Source of the DNA: Rutidosis leptorrhynchoides | Lineage: Eukaryota; Streptophyta; Magnoliopsida; Asterales; Asteraceae | Assembly (NCBI RefSeq): GCF_046630445.1 | Contig: NC_092334.1 | Location: forward strand, 103,983,501 to 104,047,500 | Length of the DNA stretch: 64,000 nt | Direction of reading: 5' to 3' | Shown: piece after piece, positions 23,649 through 34,438 of the stretch | Layout: each line of letters opens with the position of its first letter | Position numbering within the stretch: position 1 is the stretch's first letter | Position numbers and translations under genes: made by a program | The notes under the pieces: generated by a model | What the model was told of the DNA's origin: nothing | What the model saw: only the letters and a program-made list of their open reading frames with translations | Databases searched by the model: none

Positions 23649-25399
23649 TTAGCTGTATAGATAAGAAATAGAAGACCACAATATATTTAACATAAAGCAC
23701 ATATCTCTATTCTTATTTGCCTTTTGAAATCCTTTGTATTTTTCAAGTTTTATAATTTTTATGGTTTTTCTAAGTTATAAAAATCATTTATTCCAAATAT
23801 GAACAAGTGATTGACAAACTGATAAACATGAAATTCATATGATATTCATTACAGTACAAAATCATCATGCAAAGTCAATTATATAACACAAAGAATCAGA
23901 ACAACACTTAGTCATATTTATGCACAAATCAAGCAGATTCGGTAGTCATGAAAACTTGAGATTCTGTAACCAAATAAGCTTGAGTTTTCATGCCAAAGAC
24001 TTAAATAAAGCATGCAAGATTTATCAAGTTGAAAATCTCAAATTTTGAAAATCACACATAATCACCCAAGAACAGATTCTGTATCTTCAAAAATCACACA
24101 TAATCACCCAAACATGCATATTTAATCTTATATCTTGCAAAAATATGATCATAATCAATTAACAACTCAATCAAAGCAGAAAAGCATGTTAATCATTTGA
24201 ACAGACTCGGTACAGAAGCAAGAACACATTCGGTATGTACAGAATCCATCAAATACTCAATTAAACATGTAATCAGACTCGGTCAATTGATAGATCAACT
24301 AATTTAACATAGATTTGACAAGAATTTATGCTAATTAACCAAATCAGATGAGTTTAATCTTAGAATTAAGAAACTCGACACAGATTCGGTATAATCAACA
24401 CTTTTTCAAAATTAAGTGTCACAATCATGTTATTTGCATTATTTTCTGGTTTAAAAATGTTCAATCATCTCAGATCTACAACATGTGATACTTAAATTTG
24501 ATTAAAACAAGAATATACCAAAGATTTGAAGATACAGAGAGATGGATTCGGTAGATTAGGTAGACTCGGTAGATTAGTTCAGATTCGGTATGTAATTAGA
24601 GTAAAGTGAGAGAAAGTTTGACTTTGACCCTGCTATTTATAGATACCGAATGTTTTGAAGACATGGGCTTTACCGAATGGACCTTAAATATCGAATGCAG
24701 TCCAATTTTCAAATTCAAACAAATTCACTTCAAATTTTGACAAATCTTTATCAAAAATCATTCAAGACTATCACATTTTTTATGAAGAACATTTCTGAGA
24801 CAATTTATGAAAATTTTGAACTTACCGAATCTGTACTGTTGGTTGTCAGATTCGGTATAATGCTAAAATTAGCATTTATTCATTTAAAATTCACATCTTT
24901 TTGGATTTTATCTTTTCCAATTTTTATGAATTTTATAAAACAAGATTTGCACTTAGAAAATTTTGAATTATGTACACAGTACAAATCTTCAGTGATATCA
25001 ATTGTTAAAACGGGTTGCATACTGAGATGTATACAAGCCTTAGTGAATTATTTTCAGATATAAACAAAGAATTTATGAAATTCACTTTTGAAAAACAATT
25101 TTTCTATTCATTTTCTCTCATTTTCTCCCCCTCAAAATGTGATATACAAAAAAGTAAATCACTATTTTGATATTTTCCCAAGAAAATGAATTAACTCCCC
25201 CTTGAAATATGATATCAATGAGTTACTTTCCTCTTTTGTAACCATTGAAACTTAACCCCAGGAAGTTAACACAGATTTAAAAGGCTCCCCCTTGAAAGAT
25301 GTTATCAAAAACATAAGAAATCAGTTGCCCCCCCTAGAAAGTATCTACTTCCTCTAATCACAAGATCCCAAGTATAAATCCCAACAGATCTAAGGAATG
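23649..25399 (-). other. Non-coding spacer between pol and the extra ORF, with TCGGTA motifs
   Basis: No credible protein is seen in 1.75 kb. The motif GATTCGGTA / GACTCGGTA and its complement TACCGAATC recur about a dozen times between 24200 and 24860. The same motif crowds the 5' leader (32246-33253) and occurs in the LTRs. The pol-proximal end is rich in CTCCCCCTTGAAA-type sequence, that is, polypurine on the element's coding strand, at 25120-25350. An internal or subgenomic start for the extra ORF is possible; this is inference. Confidence 0.5.
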
Positions 25400-27046
25400 T
25401 CAAGCACTATACTCTACCATGCCAATATCTTTAATCAAAAACTTTAGCCAAAGTTCATCTAAAGGCTTAGTGAACATGTCAGCTAATTGCACTTTAGTAG
25501 GCACAAAGTATAACTCTACATCTCCTTTTTCTACATGGTCCTTAATGAAATGATAACGAATATCAATGTGTTTAGTCTTAAAATATTGGACCGGGTTGAT
25601 TGTAATTGCTATAGCACTTTGTGAATCACAGTAAATTGGGGTTTTAGAAATCTTAAAGTCATAGTCCAAAAGTTGAGTTTGCATCCACAGTAAATTGTGA
25701 GCTGCAACAATGTACTCAGACTCAGCTGTTAATAAAGACACACAGTTCTGCTTTTTGGATGACCAACTAACTAGTCTATTCCCCAACATCTGAATTGATC
25801 CAGATGTGCTCTTTCTATCAACATGGCAACCGCCATGATCCGCATCAGTATAAGCAATGAGATCGAAATCGGATCCATGAGGATACCAGATCCCAAGGTT
25901 AGGTGTACCTTTAAGGTACTGAAAAATCCTAACAACCGCTTTGGAGTGGGATTTCTTAGGGTTTGACTGAAAGCGGGCACAGACAGTTACAGAAAGTGTA
26001 ATGGCAGGCCTACTTGCAGTCAGATACATTAAAGAACCAACCATGCTTCGATAAAGCGTAATGTCGAAGGGTTCCCCATTAGCATCAGTATCCAGTAAAG
26101 TCCTCATTAAGGTTGTCATTGGTTTTAAAGCAGTCATTTTAAAACATTTTAGCATATCATTGATATACTTTGTTTGACTGATAAAAATTCCATTTGGTAA
26201 TTGTTTTACTTGTAACCCCAAGAAGAAATTTAACTGGTCAAGCATGCTCATTTCGAATTTGTTGGCCATAAGGTCACCAAATTATTTGTATAAGGCCGGG
26301 GACGTGGAACCAAAAATAATATCTTCAACGTAAATTTGAACCAAGAGAATGTGACCGTGGTTTTTACGGATGAATAGTGTTGTATCAATCGTTCCACGAG
26401 AGAAGCCATTGTCCGGCAAATACTTTGTTAAGGTCTCGTACCATGCACGCCGTGCTTGCTGCAGACCATACAAAGCTTTCTCCAAGTAGTAGACGTGGTT
26501 TGGATGAATGAGATCGACAAAGCCTTCTGGTTGATCAACATAAACTTCCTCTTGAAGATGACCGTTCAGAAAAGCATTTTTGACATCCATTTGAAACACC
26601 GTGAACTTCATATGAGAAGCAAATGCAAGGAAAAGATGAATAGCCTCAATCCTAGCAATCGGAGCAAACGTTTCGTCATAAACAATACCCTCTTGTTGTC
26701 GATATCCCTTGGCCACAAGACGTGCCTTGTTTCGAACCACAATTCCATCAGAATCCTTCTTGTTCTTAAAAATCCACTTAACCCCTATTGGTCGTTGACC
26801 CGTTGGTCTTGGAACTAATCGCCATACTTTTAACCATTCAAATTGATTGATCTCTTCTTGCATTGCAACCACCCAGTTCGGATCTAGTAAAGCTTGAGCA
26901 ACCATTGTTGGTTCAATCTTACTAAGAAATGGAGTGTATAGACACATATTCCGAGTAGCCCTTCGAGTTGAGACAGGATCAGATGCATCTCCAATGATAA
27001 GATCAATTGGATGACTTTTAGTCCATTGATTATTATATAGAAGTGG
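25400..27046 (-). pseudogene. SIRE-like reverse transcriptase and RNase H
   Basis: RT lies at about 26947-26282: [34 protein letters not shown]. The catalytic box reads YVED, so the first Asp of YVDD is replaced by Glu. A stop at 26282-26284 separates it, in the same frame, from 26269-25400, which holds the RT tail and RNase H with Asp in YTDADHGG, Glu in LTAESEY and Asp in YCDSQSA. It ends MVEYSA. The altered catalytic residue and the stop make the enzyme inactive. Confidence 0.9.
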
Positions 27047-28785
27047 TTATACATCAGTGGTATCCATTGAAACATCAACCGTTGTTGACGTTGAGCCTTG
27101 ATCCTCTTGATCTGATGTAACACTTTCCAATGGTATTAGTTGAGTATCTGGAGAAACAACTGGAGTTGTATTAACAAATGCATCTTGAATTGGTTCAAGA
27201 TTAGCATCAGGAGGTGGGAGGGAGGATGAAGAAGCAACTGGTGAATCAGTTGGTGTTGTATCTTCATCGAAAAGACTTGGTTGAGTCTCCACAGTAGTTG
27301 ACTGTGATGGTGTAACCGGTACGACTTGAACATTCGAATTCCATTGAGGAGCATAAAGACTATCAAACAAGATATCCAGTTCCTCTATTGTTACCGTAGG
27401 AACACCCTTCTTCAAGAAAATTGAATTTTGCGCGAAAGAAGAAGTAGTCAGGTTAGGATCGGGTTTTGAACTGAGTTGTTCAAAAGCCATTCCCGATAAC
27501 TCATCGAACCTTACATTAATGCTTTCCTTGATCTTCTTTGTCCGTTTGTGATAGACACGATAGGCAACTTTGTTCGAAGAATAACCGAGAAATATGGCCT
27601 GATCGCCATGAGGATCAAACTTTCCGAGACTGTCAAAATCGTTAAGCACATAGCATATACAACCAAAGACACGGAAATATTTGACATTCGGGCGTCTACC
27701 ATATAGTAACTCATAAGGAGTTTTATCAAAACGATTATTAATGATACATCGATTTTGGGTATAACATGCAGTGGAAATGGCCTCCCCCCACATTTTCGGA
27801 TGTAGTTTAGAGTAAGCAAGCATCGTTCGAGCTGCTTCGCACAACGTACGATTACGTCGTTCGACTACTCCATTCTGTTGAGGGGTTCGTACAGTAGAGA
27901 ACTGATGTTCAATGCCTTGGTCTTTCAAATAACTATCAAGCAGGTCATTCTTAAATTCCGTCCCATTATCAGTTCGAATACTCTTAACATGTTTGTTAAT
28001 AGAGCGTTGAGTCTTTTTGATGAACTCAATGATAATGGCGAGGGTTTCTGACTTAGTCCTTAGAAGGAAAATCCACGTAAATCGGGTATAGTCATCTACA
28101 ATGACAAGCACATGTTTCTGGCCACGAAGGCTAGAAATACGCATGGGTCCACATAAGTCCATATGTAATAATTGCAAGGACGGTGAAGTACTGGGGTTTT
28201 GCTTAAGCGGATGATTAGTCCTTTTCAGCTTACCCATCGCACATGATGGACAAACATGATGCTTATCATATTGAAAGCATGGAATACCATCAACTAAGTC
28301 TTTAGAGACCAATCGATTAATACCATTGTAATTCAGGTGTGACATCCGGTGATGCCATAACCATGAATTTTCCTTTGTTGAACGAGTAACCAAACACATG
28401 GTTGCATGTGAGGGTGCATCATTGAGATCAATAGTATAAAGTGAAGCACAACGTTTACCAACAAGGAGATCGTTGCCATCGGTGGATTGCACCAAGCATT
28501 GACGACGTTCAAACAAAACCTTGAGATCTCTATCACAAAATTGGCTGACACTAAATAAACTACACCCCAAACCCTCAACATATGAGACCCATTTGATCGT
28601 TATGCCATTTTTCACAAAATCTCCATAACCCGTTATTGCTGCAACCTCATCGTTTCCAAAAGTAACCGTTCCTTGGAATTTGTCAACGAAATTGACAAGC
28701 AAGGATTTATCGCCCGTCATGTTTCGAGAGCAACCGGAATTGATATACCAAACACAAATATCGAAACCCTGAAAACGATAATTTC
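27047..28785 (-). pseudogene. SIRE-like protease end and integrase
   Basis: Just upstream of the Met at 28720 the frame reads YINSGCSRN, where the protease active site normally has Asp. The change is consistent with a CpG C-to-T event on the plus strand. From 28720 the integrase is open for 557 codons: HHCC zinc site at residues 124-160 (HRMSH...CPSC), D188 (LHMDLCGP), D251 (IRTDNGTEF), E287 (GVVERRNRTL), then a Pro/Ser/Thr-rich tail. TAA at 27047-27049 ends it ahead of RT in the same frame. The integrase core itself looks intact. Confidence 0.9.
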
Positions 28786-30087
28786 CTAGAGTTTAGGTAC
28801 CCAAAGTTTCTTGGGTCCTCTACGGTTAGTACCAACAATAAACTTTGGATCAACAATGAGATAATCACGTAAAACATCATGCAATTTAGACAATAAAGCA
28901 TCATTTAAAACCACATTACATGAAGCATCGTACGCAATATCAAGTTTTACATCATTATCAGAAGTCTTAACACACAACTTATTCCAAGCAGATGTTTTTT
29001 TCACAGACGAAAATTGAAAGACATGATATGATTTTCTAGGTCGACTAGCAGATTGCTTTGGTTTGGTTGCTACTTTCTTAGTCGTGGACTTAGGAACCCA
29101 TACAGACTTGTAAGTCAAATTTGGATAATGACCTCTGACACGAAAAACACCTCTGTTAGTTAGACGTCCAAACTTTTCAGTTGACACATGAGATGATTGA
29201 TTTTGCAAAATTTCCAATTTGATTTTACGTTCCTTTGCATCATACTCACTCAAATTAGGTTTTGGACTCATGTGTTGTGTTGACTTGACAGATTTCGTTA
29301 AAAGACTTTCCTTTGACATTTGAATCATAGGAATCTTTTCAGTTAACACAGAACCATTTTGAGAGTGAACTCTCTTGACAACAAATTGGGTTGAAGGTGC
29401 AACTTTTGAAACACGTTTACCAAATTGAGAACGTAGTGGATTTTGAAGAATAGTAATGGGTTTTGCATTCGTAGATGTTGTTGTTCCCTTCCCTTTCTTA
29501 TTAATCCCACCAACACATTCAGGCACATTGGTTTTAACAGTAGATGATTGCTTAAGTGTGTTAGCCTGTTTCAGTTGAATTATTTTTTGTTTTAAGCTCC
29601 TAATCTCAAGACATAATTCCTCTGCAGAAACTAGCACTTCACCTTCCTTAAAATCATAAGTACATTCTTTCTTAGGAAGTAGAGGCAACTTATCACACAA
29701 AGCAAGCATTTGCTCTAATGATTGACACTTAAGTTGCAAATCAACATTTTCCTGTTCAACTATACCTAATATACGTTTCAAGTTTCGTACAACAGGTATG
29801 TTTGCGTAAAATTTATTTAAAGGATCAATTGTTGTGTCAAAATCTATCAAGTTTTCAATAGTTGGTTCATCTCGAGGTTCTACCTTTACATCTAAATCAG
29901 TTTGACCTAGGGATTCTGTCTCAAAGAAGACAGTTAGTTCATGTGCTAGGTCTTCACCGAAAACATTATCAGAACACACAGGTAAAACCGGTAGAATTGG
30001 TTTCACATCAAAAGTTGATTCAATAAACACCTCATCTATGGCAATAATGCTAGAACTAGGTTTGTTAAACACTTCATTCTCAAGCAT
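28786..30087 (-). pseudogene. SIRE-like Gag C-terminal extension
   Basis: 433 codons in a different frame from both Gag (30080-32245) and integrase, overlapping the end of Gag by 8 nt. It has an acidic N-terminal region and a leucine-rich, probably coiled-coil segment (residues about 110-185). A basic Lys/Thr/Ser tail follows, ending GPKKLWVPKL, the usual junction before the protease in SIRE-type polyproteins. Two compensating frame changes (near 30090 and 28786) probably split one ancestral polyprotein. A programmed shift at the first site cannot be excluded. Confidence 0.7.
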
Positions 30088-32245
30088 TAAAATGTATTTT
30101 TTCTAGCATGAGTGTTGAGATATAAACCAGTCTACGCTTAGGCACATAATTTTCCTGTTGCATATTCTTTTCAGTTTCAACAAGTTCTTTCAAGAAATCA
30201 GGATTTGATTTACCCATTTTAGCATTAATTTTCTCATACATTAAGCTAATTTGATGGTATTTTCTAAATTTGTGATTAATAATAATATCATCAAAATTAG
30301 CATCATAAGCATGCACAAAATGAGATGGTAAACCAGCTTGAAAGTAATCAGAATGATATAATCCTGGAATCTTTTTGGAAGCATTATCTAAGATCTTAGG
30401 ATCTTCATAACATAACCCCCACTTTTCACCATGAATTGTTTTTGGTCTATTCATGAAAATCATTTGTTTTGAAAGTTCCATATTCATGATAGCTTTGGAT
30501 TGATCTGTTCGATAGAGTTTTTCCTCATATCGAGCAAGTTGTGCTTTCATTTGAAAAGACTCTTTTGACAACGAAGAGATTTCAGAGTTCTTTTCAATTA
30601 TGGTGTTTTCCAATTGAATAATTTTCTTGTTTAGCTTTGAAAGTGTGGGTTCATGTTGAATTTTCAAATCAGAAAGATCTTTTTCTAGAAATTGAACTTT
30701 TTCTCCAAGTCGTTCCGATTTTAGACGATAATCTGTCCTTTCGACCTTAATCGGATGAATTGATTTTTTAAGATCTTCCAACTCAGTTTCCGTGGAGCTG
30801 AGTTGGACTTTCAATCTTTGCAATTCCGATTGTAATTTAGATGAAGATGGTTTGGTCTCAGAAAGTTTGATTTTATCTTTTAAAATCTTGTTTTTAGATT
30901 TTAAACCTTTTACTTCTTTTGACATTGAGACCAAATTCTTCATCATGTCATTTTGCACTTTTATAAAATCAGGTGGAATTTTAGATGATTGTACCTCATC
31001 ATCATCAGATGCCGAGTCAGAATTCTCCATTGATTCCTTAGCTTTGATGAGTTTAGTCACCTTGTAAACATTTGTATGTTCCACCTCCGAATCTGAATCG
31101 TCAGTCCAGTTAAACCAAGTATCATCAACCGGTTTTAGCTCTCCCCCAGTTTCTACAATCTTAGCCATCAACATTTTCTTCTTGTAGTAAGCTGCATCCT
31201 TCTTCTTAGGCATCTTGCACTCACGAGAGTAATGACCAGCTTTGCCACAATTGAAACAAATTGATTCATCCTTCTTGGAATCATCAGCATGTTGTTGTTG
31301 TTTTGAGTGATTAGCTTTCTTGTAGTACGAGGAAGACGATGAGTTCTTGCGTTGATTGCTTGATTTACCTTTGAACTTGTGTTTGTTCAAGGCTTTTGTG
31401 AACATGGCTGCCATTTTGACTAATTCAAGGTGAGAATCATCAACATCAGAAAGATTCAACTCTCCAGAATCAGTCGATTCTTCAACAAGCACTTTCTTGG
31501 ACAAACTTTTGGAAGTCGTAAATGATTTGCTCTTCTTTTTAGCAATGAGAGCATGAGGATCACTTGGAGATGACTCTTTCCTTCCTTCTTGAAGTTTAGA
31601 CACTTTAGGTTGGTAATGCATAAGAACTCCAACAAGCTCATGAATAGTCAACTTGTCAATCTCTTTGGTAGATCGAACAATAGTTCCATAAGGAAGCCAA
31701 TCAACATTGAGCTTTTTGAGAAATTTTATGTTGACTTCAGCATTTACTTTTATGATCTTGCACCTTTTCAACTCATTGAGAACACCATTGAAACGACGGT
31801 AGGTATCCTTGAGTGGTTCATCAGGTTCCTGCTTGAAATCTTCATAAAATCCCAGAGCCTTATTCAGTTTAGTAACATCTGACATGTCATAACCTTCTTG
31901 CTGTCGTTTGATCTCATCACATATATCTTTTGCAGTGGTGTTGCTATCAACATTTTCAAACAACTCATACGGGATAGCTTGCATAACAATGTTCTTTGCC
32001 TCTATATCACCCTGAGCTCTCTCACGTTTATCACCAGAAAGTTCATAGACTGGAATTGGCATACCAGTATTCGGATGATAATCTACAACTGGACCATCTC
32101 TCATAGAAGCCCATATGTACTTTGCTTTCTCACCCTTATAGTCTATGTACTGAGTGATTCGATGAAGCCACTGAGTATACTTGCCATCAAACAACACTGG
32201 AGGACGGGAATATGATCCAATGATCAAAGTATCTTGAGTAGACAT
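30080..32245 (-). CDS. SIRE-like Gag protein, 721 residues
   Basis: ATG at 32243-32245, open to 30080. Residues 1-215 are a Gag capsid-like UBN2 region ('PPVLFDGKYTQWLHRI', 'TYRRFNGVLNELKR'). Residues 330-343 form a CCHC zinc knuckle (C330, C333, H338, C343) after a Lys/Ser/Gln-rich stretch. Residues about 440-620 are rich in Leu, Lys and Glu heptads and probably coil. The last 100 residues contain 'ETEKNMQQENYVPKR'. Gag would assemble the particle and bind element RNA. It is long for Copia and fits the SIRE lineage. It is the only long intact frame of this element. The ancestral product probably continued into 28786-30087. Confidence 0.85.
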   Translation of the reverse strand: MSTQDTLIIGSYSRPPVLFDGKYTQWLHRITQYIDYKGEKAKYIWASMRDGPVVDYHPNTGMPIPVYELSGDKRERAQGDIEAKNIVMQAIPYELFENVDSNTTAKDICDEIKRQQEGYDMSDVTKLNKALGFYEDFKQEPDEPLKDTYRRFNGVLNELKRCKIIKVNAEVNIKFLKKLNVDWLPYGTIVRSTKEIDKLTIHELVGVLMHYQPKVSKLQEGRKESSPSDPHALIAKKKSKSFTTSKSLSKKVLVEESTDSGELNLSDVDDSHLELVKMAAMFTKALNKHKFKGKSSNQRKNSSSSSYYKKANHSKQQQHADDSKKDESICFNCGKAGHYSRECKMPKKKDAAYYKKKMLMAKIVETGGELKPVDDTWFNWTDDSDSEVEHTNVYKVTKLIKAKESMENSDSASDDDEVQSSKIPPDFIKVQNDMMKNLVSMSKEVKGLKSKNKILKDKIKLSETKPSSSKLQSELQRLKVQLSSTETELEDLKKSIHPIKVERTDYRLKSERLGEKVQFLEKDLSDLKIQHEPTLSKLNKKIIQLENTIIEKNSEISSLSKESFQMKAQLARYEEKLYRTDQSKAIMNMELSKQMIFMNRPKTIHGEKWGLCYEDPKILDNASKKIPGLYHSDYFQAGLPSHFVHAYDANFDDIIINHKFRKYHQISLMYEKINAKMGKSNPDFLKELVETEKNMQQENYVPKRRLVYISTLMLEKIHFNA

Positions 32246-33253
32246 CTTGAAAATGAGGTAGATTCGGTAAAGTTTCGGTATTACACAAATCTAGGATGAA
32301 AAATCACAACAATCTAACAAAAATGTCAGATTTGGTATCTGATTCGGTACTGCAGCAGATTCGGTACAGATTCTGTACTGTAGCAGATTCGATAAATCAG
32401 ATTCTGTATCAAAAACTGATCGAAAATACAAGTAACACACCCAGATTCAGTATAGATTTGGTAACCACAAGATTTGTAGCCTGAGAACACTTAAAACCAA
32501 TGAATTAAGTGATACCGAGATTCTGATTCGGTATCTGACTCGGTAGTCAGATTCTGTATGAATATGAATTCAAACACAATTCAATTCCTTTGAATTAGAT
32601 TCTGTAACCTTGCTGCACAAGGAAACAAGTTAGTATCACACAAAATTATAAAGATACCGAATGTATAGGATACCGAATGTCAACTGTAGCAGTTGACAAT
32701 ACCGAGTCTAAGTATGAAAACTTAGAATTCAAACGAATCCTTTCTCAAATCACAGCAATTAGCTGCGTATGACCAAACCGAATGTGATAGAATCACAAAC
32801 ACACCACAATCTGCAACACTGATTGAGAATTAATAGCTTTGAAGCAGATTCGGTATGGCAGTTACGATACCGAATGTAGATCAAATCTTCAAAACTTGAA
32901 GAATTAATGAAATTAAACCGTCAGAAATGTGATTAAACACCTCACGATCACAACTGAAACCTCAAACCTTTACTAAACTACAGAATCAAGCTGGAAATGA
33001 TGAATACCGAGAGTTTTAGCCACGAACTCTAAAAATCAACTTGATTCTTCATAATTGATGTTAAAAAACTGTAATAATGATTAAAACTCTTTCTAATCAA
33101 CCTAATACACCTTCGCTGAACTTATCACAAGAATCTAAACGTCAGATTATCAGATTTGATTATACCGAATCTGATTCAATATACCGAGAGCGCTCAGATT
33201 CTGTAATCTTCAATCTCTGGATCGATCTAGTGATGTAATATCACTCCCTGGAT
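32246..33253 (-). promoter_or_regulatory. SIRE-like 5' leader with many TCGGTA motifs
   Basis: About 1 kb between the primer site and the Gag ATG, with no credible ORF. GATTCGGTA, GACTCGGTA, GATTCTGTA and the complements TACCGAATG / TACCGAG occur more than 20 times in both orientations, so neighbouring copies can pair. The region may hold packaging or translation elements. The function is unknown. Confidence 0.6.
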
Positions 33254-33265
33254 GCTCTGATACCA
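33254..33265 (-). promoter_or_regulatory. Primer-binding site of the SIRE-like element
   Basis: The minus strand reads TGGTATCAGAGC, the tRNA-iMet complement, two bases after the 5' LTR. It fixes orientation. Confidence 0.9.
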
Positions 33266-33267
33266 AA

Positions 33268-33509
33268 TGATAGGTCAGATCATGTTGAGATTAGAAGAAA
33301 AGACAAGTTAGAATGAGATTCGGTAAGTGTAAAGGAGACTCGGTATGAGAGAGCATCAATAAGATTTACATTCCACAGCTTCTAGAACTCAGTTACAATG
33401 CAATGGCTATCTAGTTAGGACTACTTAGGTTCCTTATATAGCCCTCTTCTAAGGAACCATCATTTAAGCTTATTTCACATTAACACTATACAACTTCGGG
33501 GTCCTAACA
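33268..33509 (-). repeat. 5' LTR of the SIRE-like element
   Basis: 242 bp, TGATAGGTCA...GGTCCTAACA, followed by the TGATC duplication at 33510-33514. On the minus strand AAGGAACC and a TATATAAGG box (about 33433-33441) resemble a promoter TATA element. Confidence 0.92.
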
Positions 33510-33514
33510 TGATC

Positions 33515-33644
33515 GGGTATGTGGGTTATGAAATAGCGTTCGGACCCTTGTCAGTAACTCTTAACTACTGTTAAATAAAAGGAATTGATTAATTTCGATG
33601 AATAAAGCTATTGTACGTTCCTGTTTGAAATGGGTCATAAGTCT
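33515..33644. other. Unassigned right flank of the SIRE-like element
   Basis: No gene or repeat recognised. In the pre-insertion locus it would join 1495-1622. Confidence 0.45.
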
Positions 33645-33925
33645 AACTACTACAAAAATCGTTAATTAAACGTGTTAAAAAGGCTAATTAGACGTGTTTA
33701 TCAACACGTCTAGATGTAACATCACTAATTGTTGGATGACATATAGTGCGGTTCAAGGGACCGCTCTAAAAAACTCAATTAAACGTGTCAATACGTCTAA
33801 ATAGTAATATTTAGACGTGTTCATCTTTTTTGTCAATTAGACGTGTTCCTGAAACACGTCTTAAATTAACATGTCTAATTTATACGTGTTCCCTATCAAT
33901 AAGACGTGTTTTCGGTATTTGTTAA
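33645..33925 (+). mobile_element. CACTA-like terminal region
   Basis: AACTACTACAAAAATCG at 33645-33661 is close to the CACTACTACAAAAA terminus of plant CACTA (En/Spm) transposons. It is followed by about ten copies of a short box TTAGACGTGTT / AACACGTCTAA in both orientations up to about 33910, as expected for subterminal repeats that bind transposase. No second terminus or transposase is recognised, so this is probably one end of a decayed element. Confidence 0.45.
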
Positions 33926-34004
33926 CCCTAGTTAAAAATCTCAAATATTTCAAAGAATACCCGCCAAATACCAAATGTACCAAATTAAATTTACTACAAA
34001 ACCA

Positions 34005-34007
<3 letters not shown>

Positions 34008-34097
<90 letters not shown>
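34008..34097. repeat. (TA)n microsatellite, about 90 bp
   Basis: Uninterrupted TA dinucleotides. The apparent ORFs here are only Tyr/Ile repeats. Confidence 0.97.
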
Positions 34098-34100
<3 letters not shown>

Positions 34101-34288
34101 AGTATTTACAAAAGAAAGTCATAAAAGTAAATTACAATGAAGGAAACTGTAAACTAAAAAACACTCATATAAGGTAGCTATAGTTAGTTCTTTGATCCTC
34201 ATCCAATATGCTATCCCTCTACCAGCAGTCCTCCGTCCACTCGCCTTATTGCCTCTTGCCTCCCTCTGTCAACATTTTAAAATAATTA

Positions 34289-34438
34289 ATGCAAAATTCA
34301 TGGTTCGAAGCACTCCATTTTCTGGTCGATTGGGTGTTCACTATCATTGCTTCTTTAGTTTGGCATAATTGGAGATATCGGAATAGTGTGCTTTTTGGCT
34401 CGACTCAGGTGAAGAGAGATCCTTTTTTTAAATATTAG
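34289..34438 (+). pseudogene. LINE-like ORF2 C-terminal fragment
   Basis: The plus frame reads WFEALHF...ASLVWHNWRYRNSVLFG then stops at 34436. The Trp-rich 'LVWxNWRxRN..F' pattern is typical of the region after the reverse transcriptase and zf-RVT domain in plant L1-type elements. Only about 48 codons remain. There is no poly(A) tail or target duplication to confirm it. Confidence 0.35.

Larger units (their letters stand above)
1623..33509 (-). mobile_element. Large SIRE-like Copia retrotransposon, minus strand, split by two nested elements
   Basis: 242-bp LTRs of the form TGATAGGTCA...GGTCCTAACA lie at 1623-1864 and 33268-33509. A perfect 5-bp duplication TGATC flanks them at 1618-1622 and 33510-33514. 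In minus-strand order it holds a tRNA-iMet primer site, long leader, Gag with zinc knuckle and coiled coil, protease, integrase, RT, RNase H, a non-coding spacer, a long extra ORF, polypurine tract and LTR. Two insertions (3613-14440 and 16183-23377) account for about 18 kb. Without them the element would be about 13.9 kb. About 8 differences between the LTRs mark it as older than its nested guests. Gag is open but pol is broken. The Gag-pol-extra-ORF layout is that of the SIRE/Maximus lineage. Confidence 0.9.

Noticed and set aside
24180..24870. CRISPR-like array suggested by the recurring TCGGTA motif
   Set aside because: The repeats are only about 9 bp, irregularly spaced and in both orientations; the DNA is from a plant nucleus.
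34008..34140. ORFs on both strands rich in Tyr-Ile repeats
   Set aside because: They are translations of the TA microsatellite. The same applies at 56243-56435.
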